DNA of 64,000 nucleotides from Pseudomonas sp. SJZ079. GTDB taxonomy: Bacteria; Pseudomonadota; Gammaproteobacteria; Pseudomonadales; Pseudomonadaceae. Positions within the stretch are counted from its first letter, which is position 1. Each line of letters starts with the position of its first letter. Of this stretch, positions 33,958 to 41,839 are shown in pieces. Under the pieces are notes generated by a model. The model had not been told where the DNA came from and did no database searches. It was given only the letters and a program-made list of their open reading frames with translations. The stretch spans positions 60,266 to 124,265 of the forward strand of contig NZ_VIUH01000016.1 in NCBI RefSeq assembly GCF_007993865.1, in the 5' to 3' direction. Both the position numbers and the translations under genes were made by a program.

Positions 33958-36283
33958 GATCGGTCCTTAATCCTGTGACTGGTCTGGTGGGTGCGTCGAG
34001 TTCCCATTGCTGCGCTCGTTCGACCAAAATCGACAGATGCTCGGCCGGCTGCGGGCGACCCAAGTGATAACCCTGGCCCTGGTCACAGCCTAGCTGACGC
34101 AGGAACTCCACCTGCTGCGGTTGTTCGATGCCTTCGGCCAGTACCTTCAGGCCCAGGTTATGGCCGAGTGCGATCACCGCGCGGGTAATGGTTGCATCGT
34201 CGTGATCGTGAGGCAAACCGCGCACGAAACTCTGGTCGAGCTTGAGCTTGTGGACGGGCAGGCGTTTCAGGCGTGCGAGAGAACTATAGCCGGTGCCGAA
34301 GTCGTCGATGGACAGACGAATGCCCAGGTCACGCAGGCGTTCGAGTTGCGCCTGCGCCGCATCGGGGTCCTGCATGACCGCACTTTCGGTGACTTCCAGC
34401 TCCAGGCAAGCGGGGTCGAGGCCGCTCTCGGCCAATACCTGGGCGACCTGGCCATCCAGTTTGCCGTGGCTGAACAGGCGGCTGGAGACGTTCACCGCGA
34501 CGAACTGTATCTCGCTGCCGGCGGTCCGCCAGGCGACCATCTGCCGGCAGGCGTGCGCCATCACCCAGGCATCGATGGCGCCGATCAAGCCACTTTCTTC
34601 GGCGATCGGGATGAACTCTCCTGGCGGAACCAGGCCGCGCTGCGGATGTTGCCAGCGTACCAGCGCCTCGACACCGATCAGCCGCTGGCTCTGCAGGCAC
34701 AGCAGCGGCTGGTAGTGCACACGCAGTTCGTCGCCCTGCAAGGCGTGGCGCAGAGCGGCGGCCAGTTCAACCCGCTGGCACGCGTACGCGGTAAGCTCCT
34801 GCGCATAGAAGGCAAAACCCTCGCGGCCGTTGCTCTTGGCCTTGAACAGGGCGGAGTCGACATTGCGCAGCACCTGCTCGACGCTTTCTGCGTCAGCCGG
34901 AAACAGGCTGATACCGATGCTGGCGGCCATGAACAGCTCGTGGTCCTGCAGTTGAAAGGGTGCGTTCAAGGCATCGAGCAGCTGCTGGGCGAACTCGGCG
35001 GCTTGTTGCGCCTGCGGGCAGTCCTCGCAGAGCACACCAAACTCGTCGCCACCCAGGCGGGCCAGGGTCATGCCGCTGCCCAGTTGCGCGCTGAGGCGTT
35101 CGCCGACCGCCTTGAGCAACAGGTCGCCGACGTTGTGCCCGAGGCTTTCGTTGATGTGCTTGAAGTGATCCAGATCGATCAGCAGCACCGCGCCGCCGCG
35201 TCGTTCGCGCTGGGCTCGTTGCAGGGCGTGTGCGACGCGCTCGGTGAACAGCAGGCGGTTGGGCAGGTCGCTCAGCGGATCATGGTGCGCCAGGTAGTCG
35301 AGCTCATGCTGCGAGCGTTTGAGCACGCTGATGTCGGAGAACACCGCCACGTAATGACTGACGCCCCCCTGGTCGTCGTGGATCACCCGGATGCACTGCC
35401 ACTGCGGGTAGATTTCGCCATTCTTACGGCGATTCCACACCTCGCCGCTCCAGGCGCCCTGGCTCTGCAGGGTCTGCCACAGCGCAGCATAGAAGGCCGG
35501 GTCGTGGCGCCCGGATTTCAGCAGGCTGGGTTGCTGGCCGAGGATTTCCGCCTCGCTGTAGCCGGTGATGCGGCTGAAGGCCGGATTGATATGCACGATG
35601 CGTTGCGTGGCATCGGTCACCAGCACGCCTTCCTGGGTCGCCTCGAACACCGCCGCGGCCTGGCGTCGGTTGTCTTCGTCGGCGCGTCGTTGGCTGATGT
35701 CGCTGGCGGTGCCGATCAAGCGCTCTGGGCGGCCCTGGGCGTCGAGCAGCAAGCGTCCGCGTGCCTGAATCCAGCGGTAACTGCCGTCGCGATGACGCAG
35801 GCGATAAGTGTTTTCGTAAGATGTCTGACAGGCGTCGTGCAGCAGTTGGGCGATGCTCTGTTGGCAGTGAGCGTGATCGTCCGGGTGCAGGTAGTGCAAC
35901 CAGCTGTCACGGCTATCGCCCAGGGCGCCAGGTTCGAGGCCGAGCAGGCTGGCGTAACCCGGTGAGAAAAATACCGTGCGGGTCTGCAGGTTCCAGTCCC
36001 ACAGGCCGTCCTTGGCCGCGTCGAGGGCCAGACTCAGACGCTCCTCGCTGGCGCTCAGGGCATTGCGCATGCGTATCTGCAGGCGCAGATGGGTGCGCAG
36101 GGTCAGGTACAGCAGAATGCTGGTGAGCAGGACGAAGCCCAGGCCCTTGAACAATTGCCAGCGCTGCAGTTGCGCGCTGGACAGGCCGAGCGCGGCCAGC
36201 AGTCCGTCGCTGTAAAAGACCCATAGAGCGGCGCTCAGCGCGTAGATCAAGGTCAGGCGCAAAGCGCCGTGGAGTAGGGGCAT
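33932..36283 (-). CDS. membrane PAS-PAS-GGDEF-EAL protein
   Basis: First gene of the operon, 783 residues. Spans near 7-27 and 45-63 are followed by PAS domains (about 75-200 and 213-325), GGDEF (about 335-500) and EAL (about 510-755). LARLGGDEF is intact, but the upstream inhibitory RxxD position reads GSGM, so cyclase feedback is probably lost. The EAL domain keeps GVEALVRWQHPQ, ELEVTESAVMQ, SIDDFGTGYSS and KLDQSFV, consistent with an active c-di-GMP phosphodiesterase. Its position beside desA matches P. aeruginosa PA0285 (PipA), as I recall it. It could act as either enzyme; phosphodiesterase is the likelier dominant role by analogy. Confidence 0.9.
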   Translation of the reverse strand: MPLLHGALRLTLIYALSAALWVFYSDGLLAALGLSSAQLQRWQLFKGLGFVLLTSILLYLTLRTHLRLQIRMRNALSASEERLSLALDAAKDGLWDWNLQTRTVFFSPGYASLLGLEPGALGDSRDSWLHYLHPDDHAHCQQSIAQLLHDACQTSYENTYRLRHRDGSYRWIQARGRLLLDAQGRPERLIGTASDISQRRADEDNRRQAAAVFEATQEGVLVTDATQRIVHINPAFSRITGYSEAEILGQQPSLLKSGRHDPAFYAALWQTLQSQGAWSGEVWNRRKNGEIYPQWQCIRVIHDDQGGVSHYVAVFSDISVLKRSQHELDYLAHHDPLSDLPNRLLFTERVAHALQRAQRERRGGAVLLIDLDHFKHINESLGHNVGDLLLKAVGERLSAQLGSGMTLARLGGDEFGVLCEDCPQAQQAAEFAQQLLDALNAPFQLQDHELFMAASIGISLFPADAESVEQVLRNVDSALFKAKSNGREGFAFYAQELTAYACQRVELAAALRHALQGDELRVHYQPLLCLQSQRLIGVEALVRWQHPQRGLVPPGEFIPIAEESGLIGAIDAWVMAHACRQMVAWRTAGSEIQFVAVNVSSRLFSHGKLDGQVAQVLAESGLDPACLELEVTESAVMQDPDAAQAQLERLRDLGIRLSIDDFGTGYSSLARLKRLPVHKLKLDQSFVRGLPHDHDDATITRAVIALGHNLGLKVLAEGIEQPQQVEFLRQLGCDQGQGYHLGRPQPAEHLSILVERAQQWELDAPTRPVTGLRTDHARDDSRR

Positions 36284-36450
36284 AGGGGGTCGATAGGCTC
36301 TTTTTATCCGCTGGCCAGTATATAGATCGGCACGGCGGCAACATTCTTATCCAAAAGACCAACTGGTTTTCTGATCCGTGTCGGTGATAATGCAACACGG
36401 CTTGGGATTGTTGGACAAGCCGCGTCTTACTTTTAGAGGCACTCGACTCC

Positions 36451-37638
36451 ATGTGGTACAACGGTTTTCTCGACCTGTCGGTGTGGCAGCTGGTCGCTGT
36501 CATCTTGTTGATGACGCACGTGACCATCGTCAGCGTCACGGTGTACTTGCACCGTTATTCCGCGCATCGCGCGCTCGAACTGCATCCGGCAGTTAAACAC
36601 TTCTTCCGCTTCTGGCTGTGGCTCAGCACCGGTCAGAACACCCGCGAGTGGACCGCCATTCACCGCAAGCACCATGCCAAATGCGAAACCGCCGATGACC
36701 CGCACAGCCCGGTGATCAAGGGCCTGGGCACGGTGTTGCGCACGGGCGCCGAGCTCTATCAGGAAGAGGCAAAGAACCCGGAAACCCTGCGCATCTACGG
36801 CAAGAACTGCCCGGACGACTGGATCGAGCGCAATGTCTATTCGCGCTTCACCACCGGCGGTGTGACGCTGATGGCGATCATTGACCTGGCGTTGTTCGGC
36901 GTCATTGGCATCACCGTGTGGGCGATCCAGATGATGTGGATCCCGGTGTGGGCAGCGGGGGTGATCAATGGCCTCGGGCATGCGGTGGGCTATCGCAACT
37001 TCGAATGCCGCGATGCGGCGACCAACCTGCTGCCCTGGGGCATCCTGATCGGCGGCGAAGAGCTGCACAACAATCACCACACCTACCCGAACTCGGCCAA
37101 GTTGTCGGTGCGCAAATGGGAGTTCGACATGGGCTGGGCCTGGATTCAGCTGCTCAGCCTGTTCGGTCTGGCCAAGGTGCAGCGCGTCGCGCCGATCGCC
37201 CACCGCGTCGAGGGCAAGCGCCAGCTGGACATGGACACCGCCATGGCCATCCTCAACAACCGCTTCCAGATCATGGCGCAGTACCGCAAGTTGGTGATTG
37301 CGCCGTTGGTCAAGCAGGAGCTGGCCAAGGCCGATGCCTCGGTGCGCCACCAGTTCCATCGCGCCAAGCGCCTGCTGGCGCGTGAGCCGAGCCTGCTGCA
37401 AGACCAGCAACAGGTGCGCATCGACGCCATGCTGGCGCAGAGCCAAGCGCTCAAGGTGATCTATGAGAAGCGCCTGGCCCTGCAGCAGATCTGGGTCAAA
37501 ACCAGCAGCAATGGTCACGACATGCTCGAGGCGATCAAGCTGTGGGTGCATGAGGCGGAAGCCAGCGGCATCCAGTCGCTGCGCGAATTCGCCGAGCAGC
37601 TGAAGACCTACTCGCTGCGTCCCGCCGCGCTGGCCTGA
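36451..37638 (+). CDS. desA: DesA-type fatty acid desaturase
   Basis: Membrane di-iron desaturase of 395 residues introducing a double bond into phospholipid acyl chains. Histidine boxes: HRYSAHRALE (about residue 34), HRKHHAKCE (about 71) and HNNHHTYPNSAKLS (about 207). Four hydrophobic spans are visible. A long helical tail after residue 270 (MDTAMAILNNRFQIMAQYRK and further lysine-rich repeats) is typical of Pseudomonas DesA. It is divergent from the GGDEF-EAL gene over 167 bp, the same arrangement I recall for P. aeruginosa PA0285/PA0286. It is followed by an intrinsic terminator. Confidence 0.88.
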   Translation: MWYNGFLDLSVWQLVAVILLMTHVTIVSVTVYLHRYSAHRALELHPAVKHFFRFWLWLSTGQNTREWTAIHRKHHAKCETADDPHSPVIKGLGTVLRTGAELYQEEAKNPETLRIYGKNCPDDWIERNVYSRFTTGGVTLMAIIDLALFGVIGITVWAIQMMWIPVWAAGVINGLGHAVGYRNFECRDAATNLLPWGILIGGEELHNNHHTYPNSAKLSVRKWEFDMGWAWIQLLSLFGLAKVQRVAPIAHRVEGKRQLDMDTAMAILNNRFQIMAQYRKLVIAPLVKQELAKADASVRHQFHRAKRLLAREPSLLQDQQQVRIDAMLAQSQALKVIYEKRLALQQIWVKTSSNGHDMLEAIKLWVHEAEASGIQSLREFAEQLKTYSLRPAALA

Positions 37639-37706
37639 GTACCCTAGCTGCGGTGCCCGTTGGTGGTGCCGCGGTGTGAAGGGCTCTCGTTGGAGCAGCT
37701 GTTCAT

Positions 37707-37730
37707 AACCCGCCTTTTTGGCGGGTTTCT
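37707..37730 (+). terminator. intrinsic terminator after desA
   Basis: AACCCGCC (37707-37714) pairs with GGCGGGTT (37720-37727) around TTTTT and is followed by TCTTATT. It lies about 70 bases past the desA stop. Confidence 0.75.
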
Positions 37731-37831
37731 TATTGCTGCGCCAGGCGTGCCTGTTTCCGGTTTGGCGGCCGAGCAGGACGTTGAGCGTCCGCAACGAGTC
37801 CGCGCCGGCACCGCTCAAGTAAGGTCCGGGC

Positions 37832-38245
37832 TCAGGGGTCGGGGAACGACGAGGCGTGGCGGCTGATCCATTCCTCGGCGGCCTGTTCGGCCGTGAGGTG
37901 GCGGCCCTCGCGTTGCTCGACCTCGCGCTGGTAGCTCTCGATGTGACAGATCTGCTCGACCATGCGCACCCGGAACGCCTCGGCCGAGTCGAGAAACTCC
38001 ACGCCGATGGCAAAGTGGCCGTTGTTGCGATGGCACCAGGTGACACGGGCCATGGCCACCTCGAAGGCCGGTCGCAAGCAGGGAATCCGCAACGCGATCA
38101 GATGCTCTGGTTCGAAGGCTTTAGTGGAAACGAAGGCCAGTCCGCCAAAGCCGATATCCTGAGTGGCTTGTTGGACATAGCCATGCTCGGGAGCATCCTG
38201 AATCTCAATCGGCACGTCCGTGGGGTGTCGGATGAACAGACGCAT
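37832..38245 (-). CDS. PilZ-domain protein
   Basis: Single-domain PilZ protein of 137 residues, a likely c-di-GMP effector. The binding loop is RHPTDVPIEI at the N-terminus, the RxxxR motif being reduced to a single arginine with histidine (FIRHPTD), followed by IGFGGLAFVST (the D/NxSxxG position reads D-I-G-F-G-G) and FAIGVEFLD. Binding is therefore uncertain. The ATG at 38245 is preceded by AGGAGG at eight bases. It lies close to two c-di-GMP enzymes but in its own transcription unit, convergent with desA. Confidence 0.8.
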   Translation of the reverse strand: MRLFIRHPTDVPIEIQDAPEHGYVQQATQDIGFGGLAFVSTKAFEPEHLIALRIPCLRPAFEVAMARVTWCHRNNGHFAIGVEFLDSAEAFRVRMVEQICHIESYQREVEQREGRHLTAEQAAEEWISRHASSFPDP

Positions 38246-38912
38246 AGTCAATCCCTCCTACTTTGGCCGGTGGCCCAAAGGGAATCGCTTCACTCGCATC
38301 CATGGACGGGCCCATCTTGCCCAGTAACTCCAGCCATCTCCTGTGTTCACGTGCTGCCCCGTTGCGCAGGCAGTCCTTACTGTCGACGCTAGTTGAGTCT
38401 GCCGGCTCCGGCAAGCACGACTCAGGCCATGCCGCCAGGCCTGCTGGTCTTGGCGATAATCCGCCGATACCTATGTATTTTTCGGCAAAAATCCGCTTGT
38501 TTTTTCTTTGCATGATTGCGCCGCAGAGCCTGCAGCCGTTCGCGGTATAGCGAAATAGAGCGGCTCTCTGGCGCCTATCGACAGCTGGCACAGTATCTGC
38601 CTAAGGCTTTGCAGACCTAAAGCTGGCTCCCTGGCCGGCACACAATAAAAATACCGAGATCTGCGCCGATGAAACTCACCTGGTCACCTCAAACTGTCAC
38701 AAAACAGTCGCATAATTTTTCGGTTGCGTGCCCCGACACACGACCCTGACACCCTTCACCCACCGCATGACTCACCTGCTCCGGCGCCTGCGCGGCTGCT
38801 CGTGAGGGGAGTCCCGGTGGGTGATCGAACGAATTCGGTCTGCGCCCGCTGCTTCGCGTAATCCCGGTGCAGCAACCGAAGTGACGCCCTTAAAACACTG
38901 GAGTAAAGCATA
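38246..38912. other. 667-bp intergenic region upstream of the porin gene
   Basis: No convincing gene lies between the PilZ start and the porin. Small open frames overlapping the PilZ N-terminus on the minus strand look spurious. The stretch 38440-38560 is AT-richer than its surroundings (tatgtatttttcggcaaaaa and nearby). A -24/-12 promoter-like sequence occurs at 38585-38601. In P. aeruginosa several gpu genes occupy this interval between desA and oprE, as I recall; they are absent here. Confidence 0.5.
38585..38601 (+). promoter_or_regulatory. candidate sigma-54 (RpoN) promoter
   Basis: CTGGCACAGTATCTGCC matches the -24/-12 consensus TGGCAC-N5-TTGC with one mismatch (CTGC). It lies about 310 bases before the porin start, in the right orientation. 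The long leader makes the link tentative. Confidence 0.4.
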
Positions 38913-40169
38913 ATGAGAAAGACCTCCCTGGCGCTGGCTGTAGCCGTTGCCACCCTGTCCCTGAGCCAGTTCGCCAATGCCGAGTTCATCAAGGACAGCA
39001 AGGCCAGCCTGGATCTGCGCAACTTCTACTTCAACCGCGACCTGCGCGACACCACTGCGGCGCAGCAGTCCAAGCGTGAAGAATGGGCCCAGGGCTTTAT
39101 CTTCAAGGCCGAATCCGGCTTCACCGAGGGCACCGTCGGTTTCGGCCTGGACGCCTATGCCGGTCTGGGCCTGAAGCTCGACTCCTCCGACGAGCGCGCC
39201 GGCACCAACCTGCTGCCCAACAGCTTCGGCGACGAAGGCCCGGGCGAGTACTCGGAAGCCACCGCCACGCTCAAGGTCAAGGCCTCCAAGACCGTGGCCA
39301 AGATCGGCGGCTTGATGCCCAAGCTGCCCACAGTGGCTGCCAACGATTCGCGCCTGCTGCCGCAGACCTTCCTCGGCGCTCACCTGAACAGCCAGGAGAT
39401 CGACGGCCTGACCCTCGATGCCGGCCAGCTGCGCGAGCTCAACCAGCGCGACTCCACCGACTTCCAGGACCTCAGCCTGAACTCTGGCGCCAAGCGCAAC
39501 TTCAAGTTCACCGGCAAGGGTAATCAGGGCGACGATTTCAACTTCGCCGGCCTCAGCTACAAGCTGACCGACAGCCTGACCGGCGCCTACCACTACGGCG
39601 AGCTGGAGCAGCTGTACAAGCAGCACATCGTCAACCTGGTGCACGTGCTGCCGATCGCCGACAAGCAGAGCCTGAAGACCGACCTGCGTTACGCCCGCTC
39701 CACCGATGACGGCGCAAGCAACGTCGACAACAAGGCCTTCGGCGCCATGTTCACCTATGGCCTGGGCTTCCACAGCTTCGGCCTGGGTTACCAGAAGATG
39801 AGCGGCGACACCGGCTACGCCTACATCAACGGCACCGACCCGTTCCTGGTCAACTACGTGCAGATCGGCGATTTCGCCAACAAGGACGAAAAGTCCTACC
39901 AGCTGCGCTACGACTACAACTTCGCCGGCCTGGGCATTCCCGGCCTGACCTTCATGACCCGCTACCTCAACGGCGACAACATCGACCGGCTGAACGCAGC
40001 TGGCGAAGGCAAGGAGTGGGAGCGCAACAGCGAGCTGATGTACGTGTTCCAGGACGGCGCGCTGAAGAACCTCGGCATTCGCCTGCGTAACGCTACCGTG
40101 CGCTCGAACGTCGGCAACGACCTCGACGAGAACCGCCTGATCATCAGCTACAGCCTGCCGCTGTTCTGA
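38913..40169 (+). CDS. OprD-family outer membrane porin
   Basis: Substrate-specific beta-barrel porin of 418 residues. The signal peptide is MRKTSLALAVAVATLSLSQF followed by ANA. Mature FIKDSKASLDLRNFYFNRDL, EEWAQGFIFKAESGFTEGTV and FGLDAYAGLGLKLDSSDERA are classical OprD family strands. The chain ends NRLIISYSLPLF with a terminal phenylalanine, as needed for barrel assembly. Its place between desA and the agu genes matches oprE (PA0291) in P. aeruginosa, so it may be the orthologue, but family members are too similar to name it. Small anionic or basic nutrients are the usual substrates. Confidence 0.9.
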   Translation: MRKTSLALAVAVATLSLSQFANAEFIKDSKASLDLRNFYFNRDLRDTTAAQQSKREEWAQGFIFKAESGFTEGTVGFGLDAYAGLGLKLDSSDERAGTNLLPNSFGDEGPGEYSEATATLKVKASKTVAKIGGLMPKLPTVAANDSRLLPQTFLGAHLNSQEIDGLTLDAGQLRELNQRDSTDFQDLSLNSGAKRNFKFTGKGNQGDDFNFAGLSYKLTDSLTGAYHYGELEQLYKQHIVNLVHVLPIADKQSLKTDLRYARSTDDGASNVDNKAFGAMFTYGLGFHSFGLGYQKMSGDTGYAYINGTDPFLVNYVQIGDFANKDEKSYQLRYDYNFAGLGIPGLTFMTRYLNGDNIDRLNAAGEGKEWERNSELMYVFQDGALKNLGIRLRNATVRSNVGNDLDENRLIISYSLPLF

Positions 40170-40229
40170 TGACGGCGTCGCCGCTCGGCTGAACGGTTGC
40201 ATCCTTTTCAGTCGTGATCGCGATCCTCG

Positions 40230-40256
40230 AGCCCGGACTTTGTTCCGGGCTTTTTT
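40230..40256 (+). terminator. intrinsic terminator after porin gene
   Basis: AGCCCGGA (40230-40237) pairs with TCCGGGCT (40244-40251) around CTTTGT and is followed by a run of Ts. It lies 60 bases after the porin stop. Confidence 0.85.
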
Positions 40257-40310
40257 GTCTCCGAGGTCCGTGAGCAGGCTTCGCCCTGTCACAGCTTATA
40301 ACGCGCGGCG

Positions 40311-40381
40311 CGTAGCCCCAATGCAGTCCGGGAGCGGTTTGCCAGGCGCTGGATGTCCCCGGATTGCATCCGGGCTACGCC
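40311..40381. repeat. palindromic intergenic repeat, GTAGCCC...GGGCTAC
   Basis: CGTAGCCCCAATGCAGTCCGGG at the left pairs imperfectly with CCCGGATTGCATCCGGGCTACG at the right around a central 27-base segment. It is the larger version of the motif at 7227-7252, a Pseudomonas REP-like element. Confidence 0.65.
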
Positions 40382-40491
40382 GTTATGCGCCGTTCTGAGC
40401 TGGACGGTTTGGCCGCGAGCAGGCGACAAAAATTGCCGTGACCAAGGTTGCACATAGCGCGGCGTGCATGGCTTGCTGGGCTCTTGTCATT

Positions 40492-40513
40492 CAATATATA
40501 AAAAAATATATTG
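40492..40513. promoter_or_regulatory. AT-rich palindromic operator, candidate BigR site
   Basis: CAATATAT-AAAAAA-ATATATTG is a perfect eight-base inverted repeat with a six-base spacer, 26 bases before the repressor start. It sits in very AT-rich DNA within a high-GC window. BigR-type repressors bind AT-rich palindromes in their own promoters, so autoregulation of the persulfide operon is the natural reading. Confidence 0.7.
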
Positions 40514-40539
40514 TATTTACATTAATTGATCGTGCCGCC

Positions 40540-40866
40540 ATGACTCCCGACGAAACCACTCTCGATCTTCAGCAGTTGCGCACCAACGCCGATGCCGCCG
40601 GTCAGTTGCTCAAGGCGTTGGCCAACCCCGACCGGCTGTTGCTGCTGTGCCAGCTCGCGCAAGGCGAGCGCAACGTCAGCGAGCTGGAAAGTCAGCTGGG
40701 CATCCTCCAGCCGACGTTGTCGCAGCAACTGGCGGTCTTGCGCCGTGAGGCGCTGGTGGCAACCCGGCGCGAGGGTAAGCAGGTCTATTATCGGATCAGT
40801 AGCCCGGCTGCGTTGGCGGTGATCGGCACCCTGTATCAGTTGTTCTGTGTCGGCGAAACGTCATGA
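40540..40866 (+). CDS. bigR: ArsR-type persulfide-responsive repressor (BigR/SqrR-like)
   Basis: Winged-helix repressor of 108 residues. The ATG at 40540 gives the family length; an open upstream extension through the operator is rejected. Recognition region: NVSELESQLGILQPTLSQQL, then LVATRREGKQVYYRISSPAA. Two cysteines at positions 37 (LLLLCQLAQG) and 103 (YQLFCVGE) lie 66 residues apart, the spacing of the dithiol pair that forms a polysulfide bridge in BigR and SqrR. When persulfide is present, DNA release should induce the downstream genes. Its stop overlaps the next start by four bases. Confidence 0.85.
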   Translation: MTPDETTLDLQQLRTNADAAGQLLKALANPDRLLLLCQLAQGERNVSELESQLGILQPTLSQQLAVLRREALVATRREGKQVYYRISSPAALAVIGTLYQLFCVGETS

Positions 40867-41294
40867 GTATCGACTGGGTCCACTTCACGCCGTGGAGTGC
40901 CTTGGCCGGCGGCGCTCTGATCGGCCTGGCCGCCAGCCTGTTCGTGCTGTTGAACGGGCGCATTGCCGGTATCAGCGGCCTGTTGGGCGCGGTGCTGCAG
41001 GGCGGTGAAGGGCGCGCGGAGAAGGCCCTGTTCCTGCTGGGTCTGCTACTGGCACCGCTGCTCTGGGGCCTGTTCGCGGCGATGCCGGTGATCGAGTTCC
41101 AGGTCGGCTGGTTGAGTCCGCTGATCGCGGGGCTGCTGGTCGGGCTCGGCACCCGCTACGGCTCCGGCTGCACCAGCGGGCATGGCGTGTGCGGCGTCTC
41201 GCGGCTGTCGCCACGCTCGCTGGTGGCGACAGCCGGTTTCATGGCCAGTGGGTTCGCCACGGTCTTCGTCCTGCGTCACCTATCCGGAGGTTGA
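40863..41294 (+). CDS. YeeE/YedE-family sulfur transport protein, half 1
   Basis: Membrane protein of 143 residues (DUF395 type, PmpA-like) with four hydrophobic spans. The signature [20 protein letters not shown] at about residues 98-117 holds the conserved cysteines that in characterised relatives (YeeE, PmpAB) pass thiosulfate or other sulfur species through the membrane. It is translationally coupled to the repressor, and the partner half begins three bases after its stop. The two halves presumably form one transporter for reduced sulfur. Confidence 0.88.
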   Translation: MSIDWVHFTPWSALAGGALIGLAASLFVLLNGRIAGISGLLGAVLQGGEGRAEKALFLLGLLLAPLLWGLFAAMPVIEFQVGWLSPLIAGLLVGLGTRYGSGCTSGHGVCGVSRLSPRSLVATAGFMASGFATVFVLRHLSGG

Positions 41295-41296
41295 GC

Positions 41297-41716
41297 ATGC
41301 GCAAATTGACTGCATTGTTGGCCGGGCTGGTGTTCGGCATCGGCCTGCTGCTCTCCGGCATGACCAATCCGAGCAAGGTGCTCGGCTTTCTCGACCTGGC
41401 GGGGGCATGGGACCCCTCGCTGTTGCTGGTGATGGTCGCGGCCATCGGCGTCGCGGCGGCGCCTCTGGCCTGGGCCGGGCGGCGCTCAAGCTCGCTGTTG
41501 GGTGCGCCCATGCAGTTGCCGATCAAGCGGGAGCTGGATCCGCGGTTGATCGCTGGCAGCCTGCTGTTCGGCATCGGCTGGGGCATCGCCGGTCTGTGCC
41601 CGGGACCTGCGCTGGTTATCCTGTTCAGCGGTTACTGGCAGGGCGTGCTGTTCGTTCTGGCCATGCTGGTAGGAATGCTGCTGTTCACTGCGCTGGAGCG
41701 CCGGCGCGGGGCGTAG
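41297..41716 (+). CDS. YeeE/YedE-family sulfur transport protein, half 2
   Basis: Partner half of 139 residues (DUF6691/PmpB-like). The ATG at 41297 follows CCGGAGGTTGAGC. Key stretches are GIGLLLSGMTNPSKVLGFLD near residue 14 and FGIGWGIAGLCPGPALVILF near 93, the second with the conserved GLCPGPA cysteine. Four hydrophobic spans are present. Together with the preceding gene it rebuilds the two halves of long YeeE proteins. Confidence 0.87.
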   Translation: MRKLTALLAGLVFGIGLLLSGMTNPSKVLGFLDLAGAWDPSLLLVMVAAIGVAAAPLAWAGRRSSSLLGAPMQLPIKRELDPRLIAGSLLFGIGWGIAGLCPGPALVILFSGYWQGVLFVLAMLVGMLLFTALERRRGA

Positions 41717-41839
41717 CCGCACTGTTGCAAGGTTAGAGCACAGCCTGCGTGTCGCCGCTCACCGCTGGGCATCAACGGCTGTAAGCGGCTAGTGTCTGTT
41801 TTGCGGACGGCTTGCGGGCCGCTGCGCTGAGGAGTTGTC

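Noticed and set aside
34121..35965. 614-codon open frame on the plus strand
   Set aside because: It lies opposite the GGDEF-EAL gene, whose catalytic motifs are intact. The translation has shadow-type composition and no ribosome site.
38205..38591. 128-codon minus-strand frame upstream of the PilZ gene
   Set aside because: It overlaps the PilZ start in another frame, has no ribosome site, and its composition is not protein-like.
40438..40539. N-terminal extension of the BigR-like repressor
   Set aside because: The frame is open, but the extra residues run through the AT-rich palindrome and are unlike the family. The ATG at 40540 gives the normal length and cysteine positions.
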